From: Blautia parvula
GTDB lineage: Bacteria > Bacillota > Clostridia > Lachnospirales > Lachnospiraceae
Direction of reading: 5' to 3'
DNA length: 64,000 bases
NCBI RefSeq assembly: GCF_020215665.1
Contig: NZ_CP084061.1
Span: 2,388,001-2,452,000 of the forward strand
A program made the position numbers and the translations under genes. Each line of letters opens with the position of its first letter. Positions within the stretch are counted from its first letter, which is position 1. Below, in pieces: positions 15,789 to 24,907 of the stretch. Below the pieces are notes generated by a model that ran no database searches, had not been told where the DNA came from, and worked only from the letters and a program-made list of their open reading frames with translations.

Positions 15789-16967
15789 TCAGTCAGGCAA
15801 AAAGCTTTTCTCCAGCTTTTCAATCATTTCATCCACATCCGCCTCTGTGATAACAAGCGGAGGTACAAGACGAAGAACATCACTTCCTGCAGAAATGACA
15901 AGAAGGCCGTTCTCTATGGCTTTTGTCACGATCTCTCCCACCGGGCGGCTGGAGACAACAAGACCCTGCATCAGGCCTTTTCCCCTTCTGGCTGTGAGGA
16001 AATCATATTTTTCTGTCAGGGCATCCAGCTTTTTCTCCAGATATGCAGACACTTCTTTTACATGCTCTGTGATTTTTTCACTCTCAAACAGGTCAAAAAC
16101 TTTGCTGACTGCCGCGCAGGCAAAAGGATTTCCGCCGTATGTGGTTCCGTGGTCACCGGGTACCAGGGAATTCTCTGCTGTCTTTTTATTCAGCACAAAG
16201 GCCCCGACAGGAACACCACAGCCCAGAGCTTTTGCGGTTGTCATCACATCCGGCTCCACGCCGTAATCCTGGAAGGCAAACATACATCCGGTCCTGCCCA
16301 TGCCGCACTGGATCTCATCCAGGATAAGCAGGATATCATGTTCGTCACACAGGGCACGCACACATTTTAAGAACTCCGGTTCTGCCGGGTAGATGCCGCC
16401 CTCACCCTGGACAGTCTCCATAATGACGGCACAGGTCTTCTCCGTGATCTGGCTTTTCACACTCTCCAGATCATTGAAGTCGGCAAATTTAATACCGCCG
16501 ATCAGAGGCTTGAATGGCTCCTGATAGTGAGTATTTCCCGTTACGGACAGAGCGCCTAAGCTTCTGCCGTGGAAGGAATGCCTCATGGCAATGATCTCGT
16601 GGTCTGTTTTCTTGTCCTTCAGCCAGGCATATTTCCTGGCCACCTTGATCGCACCCTCAATGGCTTCTGTGCCGCTGTTGGTGAAAAACGCCTTGTCAAG
16701 GCCGGAGGCTTTTGTAAGCTTCTCAGCCGCTTCCACCATGGGCACATTGTAGAACAGATTTGACGTGTGGATCACTTTATCGATCTGGTCTTTCAGTGCC
16801 CGGTTATATGCCTGGTTGTTGTAGCCCAGAGCAAAAACAGCAATGCCCGCTGCAAAATCCAGATATTCTTTTCCGTCCACATCGTAAAGACGGACGCCGT
16901 CTCCCTTTTCAAGAACCACCGGAAAACGGTTGTAGGTGTGGAGAACTACATTCTCCGCCCGTTCCAT
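15789..16967 (-). CDS. argD: acetylornithine aminotransferase
   Basis: A PLP enzyme converting N-acetylglutamate semialdehyde to N-acetylornithine with glutamate as donor. It shows class III aminotransferase features: FTNSGTEAIEGAIKVARKY, MRHSFHGRSLGALSVTG, LILDEIQCGMGRTG and the PLP lysine in TTAKALGCGVPVGAF. Length is about 392 residues. I chose the ATG at 16967 because AGGAG at the end of argB sits 10 nt before it; a longer frame begins at 16991 and overlaps argB. It is the last gene of the argC-J-B-D operon. Confidence 0.95.
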   Translation of the reverse strand: MERAENVVLHTYNRFPVVLEKGDGVRLYDVDGKEYLDFAAGIAVFALGYNNQAYNRALKDQIDKVIHTSNLFYNVPMVEAAEKLTKASGLDKAFFTNSGTEAIEGAIKVARKYAWLKDKKTDHEIIAMRHSFHGRSLGALSVTGNTHYQEPFKPLIGGIKFADFNDLESVKSQITEKTCAVIMETVQGEGGIYPAEPEFLKCVRALCDEHDILLILDEIQCGMGRTGCMFAFQDYGVEPDVMTTAKALGCGVPVGAFVLNKKTAENSLVPGDHGTTYGGNPFACAAVSKVFDLFESEKITEHVKEVSAYLEKKLDALTEKYDFLTARRGKGLMQGLVVSSRPVGEIVTKAIENGLLVISAGSDVLRLVPPLVITEADVDEMIEKLEKSFLPD

Positions 16968-16974
16968 ATATGCA

Positions 16975-17874
16975 TTACTCCTGGTCATCATGATAATATT
17001 TCCCCTCGCCTTTCCTCAGGATCGCTGTACCGATCCCTTTATTTGTGAAAATTTCCAAAAGCAGGCAGTGCGGAATCCTGCCGTCCAGAATATGGACTCT
17101 GGAAACTCCCTCCTCTATGGCATCAATGCAGTTCTGCAGCTTTGGAATCATACCGCCTCCCACATTGCCGTTTTCGATCAGGTTCTTCGCGTCTTTTACA
17201 AAAAGTTCGGAGATGAGGCTGGAAGGGTCCTCCGGATCTCTGTACACGCCCTCAATATCTGTGAGGAATGCCAGCTTCTCCGCTTTCATGGAGCATGCTA
17301 TGGCACATGCCGCGTCATCCGCATTGATATTGTAAGTGGCAAAATCATCTCCCAGGCCGATCGGACACACGATGGGAAGGAAATCCTTTTCCAGCAGATC
17401 ATAGAGAATCTTTGGATTTACGGTTTTTACATCGCCCACATAGCCGATATCCTGACCGTCGGAGAGTTTTTTGCTGACATTCAGGAGGCTGCCGTCTTTT
17501 CCGCTGATTCCCACTGCCTTTACACCCAGGGACTGCACTAGGGTCACAAGCTCCTTGTTCACTTTTCCAAGGACCATCTCCGCGATTTCCATAGTCTCAT
17601 CGTCTGTCACGCGAAGGCCGTTTACAAACTTTGCCTCTTTTCCGACCTTCCCCACCCAGCGGCTGATCTCCTTGCCGCCGCCGTGGACAATGATGGGTTT
17701 AAAGCCAACCAGCTTTAAAAGTACCACATCCTTGATCACGTCGCGTTTGAGCTGTTCATCCACCATGGCGCTTCCGCCGTATTTTACAACAATGACTTTC
17801 CTGTTAAAACGCTGTATGTACGGGAGCGCCTCGATCAGCACCTCCGCTTTATCAAGATATTTCTGATTCACCAT
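16975..17874 (-). CDS. argB: acetylglutamate kinase
   Basis: Phosphorylates N-acetylglutamate, the second step of the acetylated arginine pathway. The 299-residue protein shows VVKYGGSAM (phosphate loop), [13 protein letters not shown] (substrate binding), VGLVGD-like [10 protein letters not shown], and [12 protein letters not shown]. The N-terminal helix (residues 1-20) is of the type present in arginine-sensitive hexameric enzymes, so feedback inhibition is possible. It starts 58 bp after argJ and its end carries the ribosome binding site for argD. Confidence 0.96.
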   Translation of the reverse strand: MVNQKYLDKAEVLIEALPYIQRFNRKVIVVKYGGSAMVDEQLKRDVIKDVVLLKLVGFKPIIVHGGGKEISRWVGKVGKEAKFVNGLRVTDDETMEIAEMVLGKVNKELVTLVQSLGVKAVGISGKDGSLLNVSKKLSDGQDIGYVGDVKTVNPKILYDLLEKDFLPIVCPIGLGDDFATYNINADDAACAIACSMKAEKLAFLTDIEGVYRDPEDPSSLISELFVKDAKNLIENGNVGGGMIPKLQNCIDAIEEGVSRVHILDGRIPHCLLLEIFTNKGIGTAILRKGEGKYYHDDQE

Positions 17875-17932
17875 TTCTCTATATCCTCCGTCAAATATTT
17901 GTGTAACTGTTCCGTCTTTGAGACATTATGTA

Positions 17933-19156
17933 TTATGAGCGGTAATCCGCATTGATCTTTACATAGTCATACGTCAGGTCACATCCCCATGCGGTAGCTT
18001 CGGCATCCCCCATCTTGATATCCGCAATGGCAGTCACTTCTTTTTCTGACAGGATCTTTGTGGCCTCCTCCTCGCTGTAACCGGTTGCCACGCCGTCCTC
18101 TATGATCTTCAGGCTGCCCGCTGCGCTCTCAAAGTATAAATCCACTTTTTCAGGGTCAAACTGCGCTCCGGAATATCCCATGGCGCACAGGATACGTCCC
18201 CAGTTGGCGTCGTGCCCGAAAATAGCGGCTTTCGTAAGGTTTGAGGTGATGATGGATTTGCTCAGGGTCACTGCCTGTTCTTTGCTTTCGGCGTGGATCA
18301 CCTTTACCTCGAACAGTGCGGTGGCTCCCTCTCCGTCTGCTGCGATGTGTTTTGCCAGCCAGGTATTTACATAGCCGAGAGCCTCTGTGAATTTGGCATA
18401 ATCTTCATTTTTTTCTGTGATCTCCGCGTTCTGTGCCTGTGCGTTTGCCAGAAGGAGAACCGTGTCATTGGTGGAGGTGTCGCCATCCACGGAAACCATG
18501 TTGTAGGTATCCTTTACACTGTCGCTGAGTGCTTCCTGGAGCAGTTCTTTGCTGATATTCACATCCGTGGTCACAAATCCCAGCATGGTGCACATATTGG
18601 GATGGATCATGCCGGAGCCTTTGCACATTCCGCCGATGGTCACTTTCTTTCCGTCTATCTCCGTCTCCACCGCGATTTCCTTCTTCACAGTGTCTGTAGT
18701 CATGATGGATTCCGCGGCCAGGGTGCCTGCTGCTGCCGTTTCCGAGAGCAGGGGCACCATTTTCTTCACGCCTGCTTCCAGAATATCCATGGGAAGCTGT
18801 TTTCCGATCACGCCTGTGGAAGCCACCAGCACAGAATCTTCCGGGATTCCCAGGATCTCGGCCGCCGCCTGAGCTGTCTTTTTGCAGTATCCAAAGCCCT
18901 CTTCCCCTGTACAGGCATTGGCGATCCCACTGTTGCAGACAACCGCCTGCGCTGCCGGCGCATGATAGACAATCTGCTGGTCCCATTTGACAGGGGCTGC
19001 TTTTACAACATTTGTGGTGAAAGTACCGGCCGCTTTGCAGGGTACTGTACTGTATATCATAGCCATGTCCTTGGCATTTCCTTTTTTGATTCCCGCCGCG
19101 ATTCCCGCTGCCTGAAATCCCTGTGCTGCGGTCACGCCGCCGTTAATAACTTTCAT
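17933..19156 (-). CDS. argJ: bifunctional glutamate N-acetyltransferase / ornithine acetyltransferase
   Basis: Recycles the acetyl group from acetylornithine to glutamate, and may also acetylate glutamate with acetyl-CoA. The 407-residue precursor self-cleaves before the Thr in KGSGMIHPNMCTMLGFVTTD (about residue 190), yielding alpha and beta chains. Other family features are STGVIG and GHDANWGRIL. No argE or separate argA is in the cluster, consistent with the cyclic pathway. It starts 20 bp after argC. Confidence 0.96.
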   Translation of the reverse strand: MKVINGGVTAAQGFQAAGIAAGIKKGNAKDMAMIYSTVPCKAAGTFTTNVVKAAPVKWDQQIVYHAPAAQAVVCNSGIANACTGEEGFGYCKKTAQAAAEILGIPEDSVLVASTGVIGKQLPMDILEAGVKKMVPLLSETAAAGTLAAESIMTTDTVKKEIAVETEIDGKKVTIGGMCKGSGMIHPNMCTMLGFVTTDVNISKELLQEALSDSVKDTYNMVSVDGDTSTNDTVLLLANAQAQNAEITEKNEDYAKFTEALGYVNTWLAKHIAADGEGATALFEVKVIHAESKEQAVTLSKSIITSNLTKAAIFGHDANWGRILCAMGYSGAQFDPEKVDLYFESAAGSLKIIEDGVATGYSEEEATKILSEKEVTAIADIKMGDAEATAWGCDLTYDYVKINADYRS

Positions 19157-19176
19157 CTGCTTCGTCCTCCTATCAC

Positions 19177-20217
19177 TTACGGGAACATGGGCACCAGCTT
19201 CAGGCCCTCTGTCTCCTCAAATCCAAACATCAGATTCATATTCTGCACCGCCTGGCCTGCCGCACCTTTTACCAGGTTATCAATAGCGCCCATCATGATC
19301 ACGCGGTTTGTTCTCTTGTCGATCTTAAAATTCACATCCACAAAATTGCTGCCCTCCACCCATTTCGTCTGCGGGCATACATCCTGATCCAGGATGCGGA
19401 TGAAATACTCACTGCCGTAATATTTTTCATAGACTGCACGGATGGTGTCATAGTCTGCGTCCTTTGTCAGGGACGCATAGGCAGTCACCAGGATTCCCCT
19501 GTTCATGGGCACCAGATGGGGGGTAAAATTCAGACAGAACGCTCTGCCTGCCGCGTACCCAAGCTGTTCTTCTATTTCCGGTGTATGGCGGTGGGTTGCC
19601 ACACCGTATGCCTTGATATTTTCATTGACTTCACAGTAGAGATTGTCAATCTTTGCTCCCCTGCCCGCTCCTGAGGTTCCTGACTTTGCGTCAATGATCA
19701 GTGTCTCCGGCCGAATCAGACCTTCTTTTACCAGAGGATAACAGGTTAAAATGCTGCATGTGGTATAACAGCCCGGGTTTGCCACCAGGCGGGCCTTTTT
19801 CACGTCCTCCCGGTTGAGTTCACAGAGGCCGTAGACGGCTTCTTCTATAAAGGACGGGGATTTATGCTGGATTTTGTACCACTCCTCGTATACTTTCACA
19901 TCCTTTAAACGGAAGTCTGCGCTCAGATCCACAATCTTTACTTTGGAGAGGATCTCTTCATTCACCAGAGACGCGCATAAGCCCTGGGGTGTTGCTGTGA
20001 AGATCACATCCACTTCGTCGGCCAGAGCCTCCATATTGTCATCCATACATTTGTCATCCACCAGCTTGAACATATTCTGGTAGACCTCGTAGTATTTTTT
20101 ATCTATGTAGCTTCTGGAACCGTACCATTTGATTTCCACTTCTTTATGATTTAAAAGTAATCTGACAAGTTCGCCGCCGGCGTAGCCGGTTGCCCCGATG
20201 ATTCCTGCTTTTATCAT
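19177..20217 (-). CDS. argC: N-acetyl-gamma-glutamyl-phosphate reductase
   Basis: NADPH-dependent reduction of acetylglutamyl phosphate, the third step of the pathway. It has the dinucleotide motif GIIGATGYAGGELVRLL at the start, the catalytic Cys in ANPGCYTT, and HRHTPEIEEQL. Length is 346 residues from the ATG at 20217, the canonical MIKAGIIG start; a TTG at 20229 is in frame but adds non-family residues. It is the first biosynthetic gene of the operon, after a leader that holds a candidate 34-codon reading frame. Confidence 0.95.
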   Translation of the reverse strand: MIKAGIIGATGYAGGELVRLLLNHKEVEIKWYGSRSYIDKKYYEVYQNMFKLVDDKCMDDNMEALADEVDVIFTATPQGLCASLVNEEILSKVKIVDLSADFRLKDVKVYEEWYKIQHKSPSFIEEAVYGLCELNREDVKKARLVANPGCYTTCSILTCYPLVKEGLIRPETLIIDAKSGTSGAGRGAKIDNLYCEVNENIKAYGVATHRHTPEIEEQLGYAAGRAFCLNFTPHLVPMNRGILVTAYASLTKDADYDTIRAVYEKYYGSEYFIRILDQDVCPQTKWVEGSNFVDVNFKIDKRTNRVIMMGAIDNLVKGAAGQAVQNMNLMFGFEETEGLKLVPMFP

Positions 20218-20246
20218 GTTCTTCAACAACCTTTCTTAAGTAATCT

Positions 20247-20351
20247 TTATCTTCTTTCATTTCCGTAGCGCTTTGGCCGCTTGTGTATACCTTTATCATA
20301 CTCCAGTTGTTTTGCATAGTAAAGCTTTATCCTGTCTGCAGCATGATGCAT
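20247..20351 (-). CDS. possible arginine-rich leader peptide before argC
   Basis: A 34-codon frame starting MHHAADRIKLYYAKQLEYDK and ending KRYGNERR. It has five Arg codons, the last two (AGA AGA) directly before the stop, and ends 29 bp before argC. GGGAAA precedes the ATG, a weak ribosome binding site. It lies wholly within the transcript expected from the promoter at 20374-20402. It could be a regulatory leader peptide for arginine biosynthesis or a chance frame. Confidence 0.35.
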   Translation of the reverse strand: MHHAADRIKLYYAKQLEYDKGIHKRPKRYGNERR

Positions 20352-20373
20352 AAAAGTTTCCCTCGATTGCATA

Positions 20374-20402
20374 ATCATACATCTTTTCCGTATAATATGC
20401 AA
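20374..20402 (-). promoter_or_regulatory. candidate promoter of argCJBD
   Basis: Minus-strand -35 TTGCAT and -10 TATGAT, 17 bp apart. ATGCAA-containing sequences at both elements resemble half of an ArgR box. Confidence 0.6.
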
Positions 20403-20531
20403 GCCTTTTTTTGAGAAATTTTCCAGTTTTTTTCTGACACACACATTTGTTATTCCATATATTAATTAAGGAAACTTTGATATCAGGTAAAATGATACAT
20501 AAAATTTTTTTACATTTTTTTCATTTTACTA

Positions 20532-20560
20532 TTGCATAAATATTAAAGTTGTTGTATAGT
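20532..20560 (+). promoter_or_regulatory. argG promoter with an overlapping ARG-box-like sequence
   Basis: -35 TTGCAT and -10 TATAGT, 17 bp apart. On the minus strand the -35 region reads TTTAATATTTATGCAA, close to the Firmicute ARG box core (GAATAAAAATKCAA, with A or T tolerated in the middle). ArgR repression of argG is therefore likely. The 20230-20673 interval holds the two divergent arg promoters and the leader frame. Confidence 0.6.
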
Positions 20561-20673
20561 AAATCATGTCGAAAGCAAATACAAAATTTTAGAACGGGGC
20601 ACACGGGCTGCGGGAATGCAGATTCGGATATGCTCCGGTACATAGAAAAAGGAAAATACAGGAGGAATTTATC

Positions 20674-21903
20674 ATGAAAGAAAAGGTTATCTTAGCATAT
20701 TCAGGCGGACTGGACACAACAGCACTGATTCCGTGGCTGAAAGAAAATTTTGATTATGAAGTTATCTGCTGCTGTGTAGACTGCGGACAGGGAAATGAGC
20801 TGGACGGATTGGACGAACGTGCCAAATTATCAGGCGCATCCAAATTATATATTGAAAACATCATCGACGAGTTCTGTGACGATTACATTGTTCCCTGCGT
20901 TCAGGCAGGTGCTGTCTATGAGCACAAATATCTGCTTGGTACCTCCATGGCCCGTCCCGGAATCGCCAAAAAACTGGTTGAGATCGCAAGGAAAGAAGGC
21001 GCCACTGCTGTCTGCCACGGTGCTACCGGAAAAGGAAATGATCAGATTCGTTTTGAGCTTGGGATCAAAGCTCTGGCTCCTGATCTGAAGATCATTGCTC
21101 CATGGCGTATGACCGATGTATGGACCATGCAGTCACGTGAGGATGAGATAGAGTTCTGTAAAGCACACGGCATCAACCTTCCTTTTGACGCAAGTCACAG
21201 CTACAGCCGTGACCGTAACTTATGGCACATCAGCCATGAGGGACTGGAACTGGAAGACCCGGCACAGGAGCCCAACTATGATGACCTGCTGGTTCTCGGC
21301 GTAACACCGGAGAAAGCTCCGGATGAAGGGGAATATGTGACCATGACCTTTGAAAAAGGTATTCCCACAAGCCTGAACGGAAAATCCATGAAGGTTTCCG
21401 AAATCATTACAGAGCTGAATGCCATGGGCGGAAAGCATGGTATCGGTATCATTGATATCGTGGAAAACCGTGTTGTAGGCATGAAATCCCGCGGCGTATA
21501 TGAGACACCGGGCGGAACCATCCTGATGGAGGCTCATGACCAGTTGGAAGAACTGATCCTGGACCGCGATACCATGGAGACAAAGAAAAAACTGGGCAGC
21601 CAGTTTGCCCAGATTGTATATGAAGGAAAATGGTTCACACCGCTGCGCGAAGCGATCCAGGCATTTGTGGAAAGCACACAGCAGTATGTGACAGGTGAAG
21701 TGAAATTCAAACTGTACAAAGGCAATATCATCAAAGCCGGTACCACTTCTCCGTACAGCCTGTACAGCGAGTCACTGGCATCCTTCACAACCGGAGACCT
21801 GTATGACCACCACGATGCAGATGGATTTATCACTCTGTTCGGTCTGCCGCTGAAGGTTCGCGCCATGAAAATGGCAGAGGCTGCAAAGAGCCAGAATAAA
21901 TAA
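20674..21903 (+). CDS. argG: argininosuccinate synthase
   Basis: Joins citrulline and aspartate using ATP. The 409-residue protein has the PP-loop motif SGGLDT at residues 11-16, the family segment CHGATGKGNDQIRFE, and SHSYSRDRNLWHISHEG. The ATG follows AGGAGG. It is divergent from argCJBD and has its own promoter. argH is not in the window, so the last step is encoded elsewhere. It is followed by structured repeats and a terminator. Confidence 0.97.
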   Translation: MKEKVILAYSGGLDTTALIPWLKENFDYEVICCCVDCGQGNELDGLDERAKLSGASKLYIENIIDEFCDDYIVPCVQAGAVYEHKYLLGTSMARPGIAKKLVEIARKEGATAVCHGATGKGNDQIRFELGIKALAPDLKIIAPWRMTDVWTMQSREDEIEFCKAHGINLPFDASHSYSRDRNLWHISHEGLELEDPAQEPNYDDLLVLGVTPEKAPDEGEYVTMTFEKGIPTSLNGKSMKVSEIITELNAMGGKHGIGIIDIVENRVVGMKSRGVYETPGGTILMEAHDQLEELILDRDTMETKKKLGSQFAQIVYEGKWFTPLREAIQAFVESTQQYVTGEVKFKLYKGNIIKAGTTSPYSLYSESLASFTTGDLYDHHDADGFITLFGLPLKVRAMKMAEAAKSQNK

Positions 21904-21912
21904 GCCTGTATT

Positions 21913-22050
21913 GTAACGATTCAGCCAGCTGAATCGTTACGGGTATTCGCCCATTAAAAATCGCTTCGCGATGGGGCGAATACCTGCCGCCATTACTCTT
22001 TTGCACGGTCAGCGCAGTAAATGCGCAGACCTGACTGAACAGTTACCCTA
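21913..22050. repeat. cluster of intergenic hairpin repeats
   Basis: A perfect hairpin GTAACGATTCAG-CCAG-CTGAATCGTTAC (21913-21940) is followed by a second long hairpin, GGTATTCGCCCAT pairing with ATGGGGCGAATACC (21942-21984), and then by GCGCA-GTAAA-TGCGC within 22005-22040 and CTGAACAGTTAC. Related pieces appear at 15748, 29477 and 61968. It is probably a mosaic repeat element rather than a gene. Confidence 0.6.
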
Positions 22051-22084
22051 TATTTTCTTTTACTTATATTTTTATGCGGAAGGC

Positions 22085-22112
22085 AGCCGGGAGATATCCC
22101 GGCTGTCTTTTT
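22085..22112 (+). terminator. terminator downstream of argG
   Basis: Stem AGCCGGGA / TCCCGGCT with loop GATA, followed by GTCTTTTT. Confidence 0.8.
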
Positions 22113-22370
22113 GTATGGCAAAATCCGGTCAGGTGGGTAATCTATAGATGCAGTCTGCCAGACGGGCCCCCCCCGCCTGACGCTGCCAAGAAATTTATAG
22201 AAATGGTATACTAGAAATGCAGTTTTTTCATAACCAGGCCCCCATTTCGGAGTTTTTTTCTGGTTTTCAAAAGAAATCTTTCTCTATCTGCTTTCTATTA
22301 TGAAGAATATTCTTTATCTTGTCAACGCAAAGGCTCCGACAAGATAAGCAAAAATTCATCTTTTTATACC
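22113..22370. other. gene-free interval
   Basis: Contains a GC-rich tract with a run of eight C near 22166, then A/T-rich sequence. I see no reading frame, RNA or operator that can be supported. Confidence 0.4.
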
Positions 22371-22398
22371 AAAAAGACCCGGCGTTCAGACCGGGTCT
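22371..22398 (-). terminator. terminator of nrdD
   Basis: Stem AGACCCGG / CCGGGTCT with an 8-nt loop, followed on the minus strand by TTTTTGG. Confidence 0.8.
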
Positions 22399-22404
22399 CT
22401 GTTA

Positions 22405-24777
22405 TTAATCTTCGTCCACGTATCTCTGAATATTGGACGCATTGACATATTTCTTTGTCTCCTCACCATTGATGACAATGAGGGTCGGTGCCTGCATCAC
22501 ACCGAATTTCCGTGCCAGCTCCGGGTTCTTCTCCGCATCCACCAGCTCGTAGTCCTCGCCTTCCAGCATCTGCTTGGCGATCTTACAGTTGGGGCAGGTC
22601 TCTGTGGTAAAGAGATACTTTGCCGTTACCTGTCCGTTCCTGGTCTCCTCTATCCTCACATCCTCTGCTGTCATGGCCACCGTTTTAGTGCTGCCCTTAA
22701 AGTCCGAGTGGGCAATATCATAAACGGTACGGTTCTTGTACTCCTGGCTCTTTCCGTCATTCCAGTTCTGCACCGGACGGTAATAGCCTGTAATACGGCT
22801 GTAAACCTCAGCCTTCTTACCGCATTTCGGACAGATAAAATGTTCGCCGGAGAGATAACCGTGGTCTTTGCAGACAGAATATGTAGGTGACAGTGTATAG
22901 TATGGCAGACGGTAATTCTGCGCTATTTTTCTTACAAGAGCAGCAGCGGCTTTCCAGTCAGGCAGCTTTTCTCCCAGGAACGCATGGAATACGGTACCGG
23001 AGGTATACAGAGTCTGCAGTTCGTCCTGAATATCCAGGGCATCGAAAATATCCGCTGTGTAGTCCACCGGAAGATGGGAGCTGTTGGTGTAATACGGTGT
23101 GTCCCCTTCGTTTCCTGCTGTTTTGATATCCGGCCAGCGTTTTCTGTCGTGCTTTGCCAGACGGTAGGAGGTGGATTCTGCCGGAGTTGCTTCCAGGTTG
23201 TATAAATCACCGTACTCTTCCTGATAATCTTTCAGGCGCTCTCTCATGTGGTTCAGCACACGTTTGGAGAATTCCTGAGTTCTCTCATCAGACATGTCGC
23301 ATTTCAGCCATCTGGCATTTAAGCCGGCCTCATTCATGCCCAGAAGACCAATGGTGGAAAAATGATTCTCAAAGCTTCCCAGATATCTTCTGGTATACGG
23401 GTAGAGTCCCTCGTCCAGAAGTTTTGTGATCACATCCCTCTTGATTTTCAGGGAACGGGCTGAAATATCCATCATATGGTCCAGTCTGCGGAAGAAATCT
23501 TCCTCATCCTCTGCCAGATATGCGATCCTCGGCATATTGATGGTCACAACGCCCACGGAACCGGTACTCTCCCCTGAACCGAAGAAACCGCCTGTTTTCT
23601 TTCTCAGCTCTCTCAAATCAAGGCGGAGACGGCAGCACATACTCCGGACATCACTCGGCTCCATATCACTGTTGATATAGTTTGAAAAATACGGGGTGCC
23701 GTATTTGGAAGTCATCTCAAACAACAGCTTATTGTTCTCTGTATCTGACCAGTCAAAATCCCTGGTGATGGAGTAAGTGGGAATGGGATACTGGAAACCG
23801 CGTCCATTGGCATCTCCCTCGATCATGGTCTCAATGAAAGCTTTATTCACCATATCCATCTCTTTTTTACAGTCTTTGTATTTAAACGGCATCTCTTCCC
23901 CGCCTACAATGGCCGGAAGCTCTGCCAGATCATTCGGTACGGTCCAGTCCAGAGTGATATTGGAGAAGGGTGCCTGGGTACCCCAGCGGCTCGGTGTATT
24001 GACGCCGTAGATAAAGGACTCCACACATTTTTTCACCTCAGGATAGCTTAAGTTGTCAGTCTTGACAAAAGGTGCCAGGTACGTGTCAAAGGAGGAAAAT
24101 GCCTGGGCGCCTGCCCATTCATTCTGCATAATTCCCAGGAAATTCACCATCTGGTTGCAGAGCACACTCAGATGCTTGGCCGGGGAGGAGGTGATTTTTC
24201 CTTCAATGCCCCCAAGACCTTCCTTGATAAGCTGTTTTAAGGACCAGCCTGCGCAGTATCCTGTCAGCATGGACAGGTCATGGATATGGATATCCGCGTT
24301 TCTGTGTGCCTCAGCGATCTCCGTATCGTAAATCTCAGACAGCCAGTAATTGGCCGTTACGGCACCGGAATTGCTCAGAATCAGTCCCCCCACGGAGTAG
24401 GTCACTGTGGAGTTCTCCTTGACTCTCCAGTCCTCCACCTTCACATAGCTGTTTACAATCTCTTTGTAGTCCAGAATGGTGGACTTCATATTGCGGATTT
24501 TTTCTCTCTGTTTTCTGTACAGGATATAGGACTTCGCCACATCAGAGTAACCTGCCTGAATCAGAACATTCTCCACACTGTCCTGAATATCCTCAACAGA
24601 AACCTTTCCCTTTACAATTTTCTTCTGGAAATCTGAAGTCACACGGAGTGCCAGCAGATCCAGCATGTCACTGCTGTATTCATTCTCCGTGGCATCGAAT
24701 GCCTTCTTGACTGCTTCGGCAATCTTATCCAGCTTAAATTCTGCGATTTCCCCATCACGTTTTACTACCTGAAACAT
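22405..24777 (-). CDS. nrdD: anaerobic (class III) ribonucleotide reductase with fused redoxin domain
   Basis: Reduces ribonucleoside triphosphates to deoxy forms under anoxia using a glycyl radical. Residues 1-90 are an ATP-cone (VVKRDGEIAEFKLDKI), which gives allosteric control. The catalytic core contains SMCCRLRLDL, and the C-terminal part has CPKC and the radical site Gly664 in RITGYYRPVQNW. Residues about 721-790 form an extra glutaredoxin/thioredoxin-like domain with active site CPNC (728-731) and cis-Pro in QAPT. That is unlike formate-using E. coli NrdD and suggests thiol-driven turnover with a built-in reductant. nrdG, the activase gene, is not adjacent. A promoter with paired NrdR boxes lies upstream. 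Confidence 0.95.
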   Translation of the reverse strand: MFQVVKRDGEIAEFKLDKIAEAVKKAFDATENEYSSDMLDLLALRVTSDFQKKIVKGKVSVEDIQDSVENVLIQAGYSDVAKSYILYRKQREKIRNMKSTILDYKEIVNSYVKVEDWRVKENSTVTYSVGGLILSNSGAVTANYWLSEIYDTEIAEAHRNADIHIHDLSMLTGYCAGWSLKQLIKEGLGGIEGKITSSPAKHLSVLCNQMVNFLGIMQNEWAGAQAFSSFDTYLAPFVKTDNLSYPEVKKCVESFIYGVNTPSRWGTQAPFSNITLDWTVPNDLAELPAIVGGEEMPFKYKDCKKEMDMVNKAFIETMIEGDANGRGFQYPIPTYSITRDFDWSDTENNKLLFEMTSKYGTPYFSNYINSDMEPSDVRSMCCRLRLDLRELRKKTGGFFGSGESTGSVGVVTINMPRIAYLAEDEEDFFRRLDHMMDISARSLKIKRDVITKLLDEGLYPYTRRYLGSFENHFSTIGLLGMNEAGLNARWLKCDMSDERTQEFSKRVLNHMRERLKDYQEEYGDLYNLEATPAESTSYRLAKHDRKRWPDIKTAGNEGDTPYYTNSSHLPVDYTADIFDALDIQDELQTLYTSGTVFHAFLGEKLPDWKAAAALVRKIAQNYRLPYYTLSPTYSVCKDHGYLSGEHFICPKCGKKAEVYSRITGYYRPVQNWNDGKSQEYKNRTVYDIAHSDFKGSTKTVAMTAEDVRIEETRNGQVTAKYLFTTETCPNCKIAKQMLEGEDYELVDAEKNPELARKFGVMQAPTLIVINGEETKKYVNASNIQRYVDED

Positions 24778-24870
24778 TCCTTTTCCTCCTTATATGTAAA
24801 GAAGCAGGACCATCTTGCCGCCCCGCCTCGCATTCACAGAGAATAGCCTCTGTATAAACGCTGTAGGTCT

Positions 24871-24899
24871 ATTGTAGCAAAGGTTATACTTTTCGTCAA
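24871..24899 (-). promoter_or_regulatory. promoter of nrdD
   Basis: Minus-strand -35 TTGACG and -10 TACAAT with a 17-bp spacer. Confidence 0.8.
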
Positions 24900-24907
24900 C
24901 CGTAAAA

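Noticed and set aside
18293-19387. A 364-codon open frame on the plus strand, antisense to argJ and argC
   Set aside because: Rich in His, Cys and Phe, without family motifs or a ribosome binding site, and it overlaps two unmistakable arginine genes. It is an antisense shadow.
22113-22370. The C-rich tract near 22166 as a possible structured RNA or junction
   Set aside because: No supporting stem, reading frame or repeat partner was seen in the window.
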